DNA from: an uncultured Prevotella sp. | GTDB taxonomy: Bacteria > Bacteroidota > Bacteroidia > Bacteroidales > Bacteroidaceae | Assembly (NCBI GenBank): GCA_947072805.1 | Contig: CAMTJK010000161.1 | Location: 1 to 7,385, forward strand | Reading direction: 5' to 3' | Length of the DNA stretch: 7,385 nucleotides | Shown here: piece by piece, positions 5,580 to 7,385 of the stretch | Numbering within the stretch: position 1 is the stretch's first letter | Layout: the number at the start of each line of letters is the position of its first letter | Program-made: the position numbers and the translations under genes | The notes under the pieces: generated by a model | What the model was told of the DNA's origin: nothing | Database searches by the model: none | Seen by the model: only the letters and a program-made list of their open reading frames with translations

Positions 5580-6239
5580 ATGAAAATTATTAACCTAAGC
5601 GACACCGACACCATCGTAAACCGTTATCTGGCAGAGATACGCGACGTGGAATACCAGCAGAACAGACTCCTCTTCAGAAACAACATCAAGCGCATCGGCG
5701 AGATGCTGGCTTACGAAATAAGCAAGACCCTTACTTACAAGCCGCACAATGTTACCACTCCTCTGGGCACCGCCGTAACGCGGCTGCCTCAGGACGACAT
5801 AGTGCTTGCCACCATCTTCCGCGCCGGACTGCCCCTGCACGAGGGATTCCTTAACGTGTTCGACCACGCCGGAAACGCCTTCGTGAGCGCATATAGGGAG
5901 TACACCGACGAGCAGCACACCGAGGTGGGAATACATGTGGAGTATCTCGCCACACCGCCTCTTGATGACAAGGTGCTCATTATCACCGACCCTATGCTCG
6001 CCACGGGCGGAAGTCTGGAGATGGGCTACAGGGCTTTCATCACTAAAGGGGAGCCGAGACATACTCATGTGGCTTGCGTGATAGCAACGCCCGAGGGTAT
6101 CGAGCATGTGAAAAAGACCTTCCCCGACGACCGCACCACCGTATGGTGCGCCGCCATCGATGAGCGTCTCAACGAGCACAAGTACATACTGCCAGGACTG
6201 GGCGACGCCGGCGACTTGTGTTACGGTGAAAAGATATAA
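5580..6239 (+). CDS. upp: Uracil phosphoribosyltransferase
   Basis: A cytosolic pyrimidine-salvage enzyme: uracil + PRPP gives UMP + diphosphate. The 219 residues are near the usual length (E. coli 208). A family core segment is FRAGLPLHEG at 80-89. The PRPP-binding loop IITDPMLATGGS is at 134-145, and the C-terminal uracil-binding segment is LPGLGDAGD at 204-212, preceded by the family block IDERLNEHKYI. All expected core motifs are intact. The frame is open back to an ATG at 5517, but that start lies upstream of the probable -7 box (5549-5556). The ATG at 5580 gives MKIINLSDTD, a normal family N-terminus, and is preferred. The gene is divergent from pckA. No clear terminator follows the stop. 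Confidence 0.96.
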   Translation: MKIINLSDTDTIVNRYLAEIRDVEYQQNRLLFRNNIKRIGEMLAYEISKTLTYKPHNVTTPLGTAVTRLPQDDIVLATIFRAGLPLHEGFLNVFDHAGNAFVSAYREYTDEQHTEVGIHVEYLATPPLDDKVLIITDPMLATGGSLEMGYRAFITKGEPRHTHVACVIATPEGIEHVKKTFPDDRTTVWCAAIDERLNEHKYILPGLGDAGDLCYGEKI

Positions 6240-6498
6240 GCCCGAACAGGTCATCGTACCGCTAATAAGTCTCTTCAAGAATGCAATATCTGCTTTTCAC
6301 ATCGTCGTCGCCTCTATGCGCACCATCCTGCTTCGCGCTTCTTCCCTACATAGCCTGCCATGCCTTTGCCGGAGCGGTCGCAGTATGCACAGACAGACGA
6401 TACTGATATGAAATATTATAACCTGTTTGGGTCAAGATACATTCTGTAAGAAGTATATGACAAGAACCGATCGCGTATAACAGAAAACCTTCAGAGCA
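6240..6498 (+). other. Gap between upp and ung, no gene seen
   Basis: This 259-nt stretch has no convincing reading frame, no good intrinsic terminator after upp and no full-consensus promoter for ung. The closest -7 candidate is TGCCTTTG at 6361-6368, with one mismatch and no -33 partner. A weak inverted repeat, CAGTAT (6381-6386) and ATACTG (6400-6405), is probably chance. A TAA at 6478-6480 closes the ung frame upstream. Confidence 0.5.
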
Positions 6499-7170
6499 GT
6501 GAAAGTAAAGATAGAACCGTCGTGGCTGGAGCAGATAGGCAGCGAATTTGAACAGCCTTATTTCATCAAACTCACCGATTTCGTGAGGTCCGAATACGCC
6601 GCCCACACGTGCTATCCGCCGGGAAGCCTCATCTTCAACGCCTTCAACCTGTGCCCTTTCGACCGGGTGAAGGTGGTGATAATAGGGCAAGACCCCTACC
6701 ACGAGCCGGGACAGGCACACGGACTGTCGTTCTCGGTGTGCGACGGCGTCACACCCCCACCCTCGTTGGTAAACATCTTCAAGGAGATACAGCTCGACCT
6801 CGGCACAGCCATGCCTGCGAACGGCGACCTTACGCGCTGGGCCACGCAGGGCGTGCTGCTGCTCAACGCCACCCTCACGGTGAGGGCACATCAGGCGGCA
6901 AGCCACCAGAGACATGGATGGGAACAGTTTACCGATGCGGTGATACGCACCCTGTCCGCCCGAAAAGACCATCTCGTCTTCATATTATGGGGCGGTTATG
7001 CACGCTCCAAAGCGCCACTCATCGACGCCTCACGCCATCTGATACTACAGTCGGTACATCCCTCGCCGCTGTCAGCCAACAGGGGCGGATGGTTCGGCAA
7101 TCATCACTTCTCGCGAGCCAACGTCTACCTGTGCCAACACGGCATAACGCCGATAGAGTGGAGCGAATAA
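6499..7170 (+). CDS. ung: Uracil-DNA glycosylase (family 1)
   Basis: A base-excision repair enzyme that removes uracil arising in DNA from cytosine deamination or dUTP incorporation. The 223 residues match family 1 (E. coli 229). The water-activating motif GQDPYH is at 63-68 with catalytic Asp65. Phe78 in GLSFSV stacks on uracil. LLLNATLTV carries Asn123, which recognises the base. The DNA-intercalating loop HPSPLSANRG carries His187 and Leu191. That loop reads SANRGGWFG here, against SAHRGFFG in E. coli, one residue longer; I expect this to be tolerated. The start is a GTG at 6499: the in-frame stop at 6478 excludes an upstream ATG, and there is no early internal ATG before conserved sequence (SEFEQPYF at 15-22). 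It follows upp on the same strand after 259 nt; co-transcription is possible but not shown. Confidence 0.96.
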   Translation: MKVKIEPSWLEQIGSEFEQPYFIKLTDFVRSEYAAHTCYPPGSLIFNAFNLCPFDRVKVVIIGQDPYHEPGQAHGLSFSVCDGVTPPPSLVNIFKEIQLDLGTAMPANGDLTRWATQGVLLLNATLTVRAHQAASHQRHGWEQFTDAVIRTLSARKDHLVFILWGGYARSKAPLIDASRHLILQSVHPSPLSANRGGWFGNHHFSRANVYLCQHGITPIEWSE

Positions 7171-7385
7171 GGTTTTCACACACAACAGGCAGCGATGTCT
7201 TACTGCCGGAGAGAGTCTCACGTAACTGCACTTAATAAGAGTTAATTTGTAAAGATATTTGGTCGAATTTAACATTTTTAAATCCGGCATTCTAGGTGTA
7301 AATTTTTGTTAATCAAAGTAGGATGATTTGTGCTCCCGACGGGTCGAAAAACGATTACGCTTTTTTGGCAACGCGATTACGTCGT
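7171..7385. other. Intergenic tail after ung, no gene seen
   Basis: No coding region is supported. A short stem, GGCAG (7188-7192) with CTGCC (7203-7207), follows the ung stop but lacks a T-run, so it is a poor terminator. The middle part is AT-rich (about 7230-7330). The last bases carry the direct repeat described at 7352-7381. Confidence 0.5.
7352..7381. repeat. Direct repeat CGATTACG, two copies
   Basis: CGATTACG occurs at 7352-7359 and 7374-7381, starting 22 bp apart, with a T6 run and GGCAACG between them. The pair sits at the window edge, so further copies may follow. It could be the start of a dispersed or tandem intergenic repeat, or a binding site with two half-sites. Confidence 0.4.

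Noticed and set aside
5595..6278. 227-codon frame antisense to upp
   Set aside because: It overlaps almost all of the well-supported upp gene, has no promoter and resembles no known protein.
6346..6972. 208-codon frame antisense to ung and its upstream gap
   Set aside because: It crosses the ung start and catalytic motifs on the opposite strand; no family resemblance.
6609..7235. 208-codon frame on the plus strand, shifted against ung
   Set aside because: It is an out-of-frame reading of ung, Arg/His/Pro-rich as expected for a shadow frame.
1..7385. CRISPR array, insertion sequence, phage or toxin-antitoxin genes
   Set aside because: No regularly spaced repeats, transposase or integrase motifs, terminal inverted repeats or matching small gene pairs were seen on either strand.

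Overview
The window looks like chromosomal DNA from a Bacteroidales bacterium, most likely Prevotella or a close relative. Three things point there: protein families almost confined to Bacteroidota (DUF6089, DUF6242), promoters of the Bacteroidota type (TTTG, 19-20 bp, TAnnTTTG) with no clear Shine-Dalgarno sequences, and a surface-type lipoprotein signal (Cys-Ala-Asp-Asp-Asp). The genus is inferred from protein resemblance only.

Left block (1-2985, minus strand). A tightly packed probable operon is read from right to left: a DUF6242 lipoprotein, a DUF6089 outer-membrane beta-barrel protein (11 nt gap), uppS (1 nt gap), and the first 28 codons of a secreted protein that by position is probably bamA. 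It is an envelope cluster: UppS makes the lipid carrier for cell-wall and glycan synthesis, and BamA would insert beta-barrels such as the DUF6089 protein.

Central intergenic block (2986-3665). No protein gene is convincing here, but it holds the best candidate for something not explained by the genes: a minus-strand transcription unit of about 171 nt. It has a strong promoter whose -33 element lies inside a perfect 18-bp palindrome, a hairpin with a GAGA loop exactly at the predicted 5' end, a bulged stem enclosing a second hairpin, and a classic intrinsic terminator. I read it as a small non-coding RNA. Upstream of it lie an FNR-like half-palindrome and a 16-bp alternating TA/CG tract. A 14-bp perfect hairpin ends pckA.

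Right block (3666-7170). pckA (ATP-dependent PEP carboxykinase, minus strand) and upp (uracil phosphoribosyltransferase, plus strand) diverge from a 300-bp intergenic region that carries both promoters and a 9-bp-arm inverted repeat. ung (uracil-DNA glycosylase, GTG start) follows upp on the plus strand after a 259-nt gap. Upp salvages free uracil to UMP and Ung releases uracil from DNA, so the two are metabolically linked, but nothing in the sequence shows they are co-transcribed. The last 215 bases hold no gene I can support, only a short direct repeat near the edge.

Most of the window is ordinary core genome. The non-coding RNA unit and its control region are what deserve a second look.
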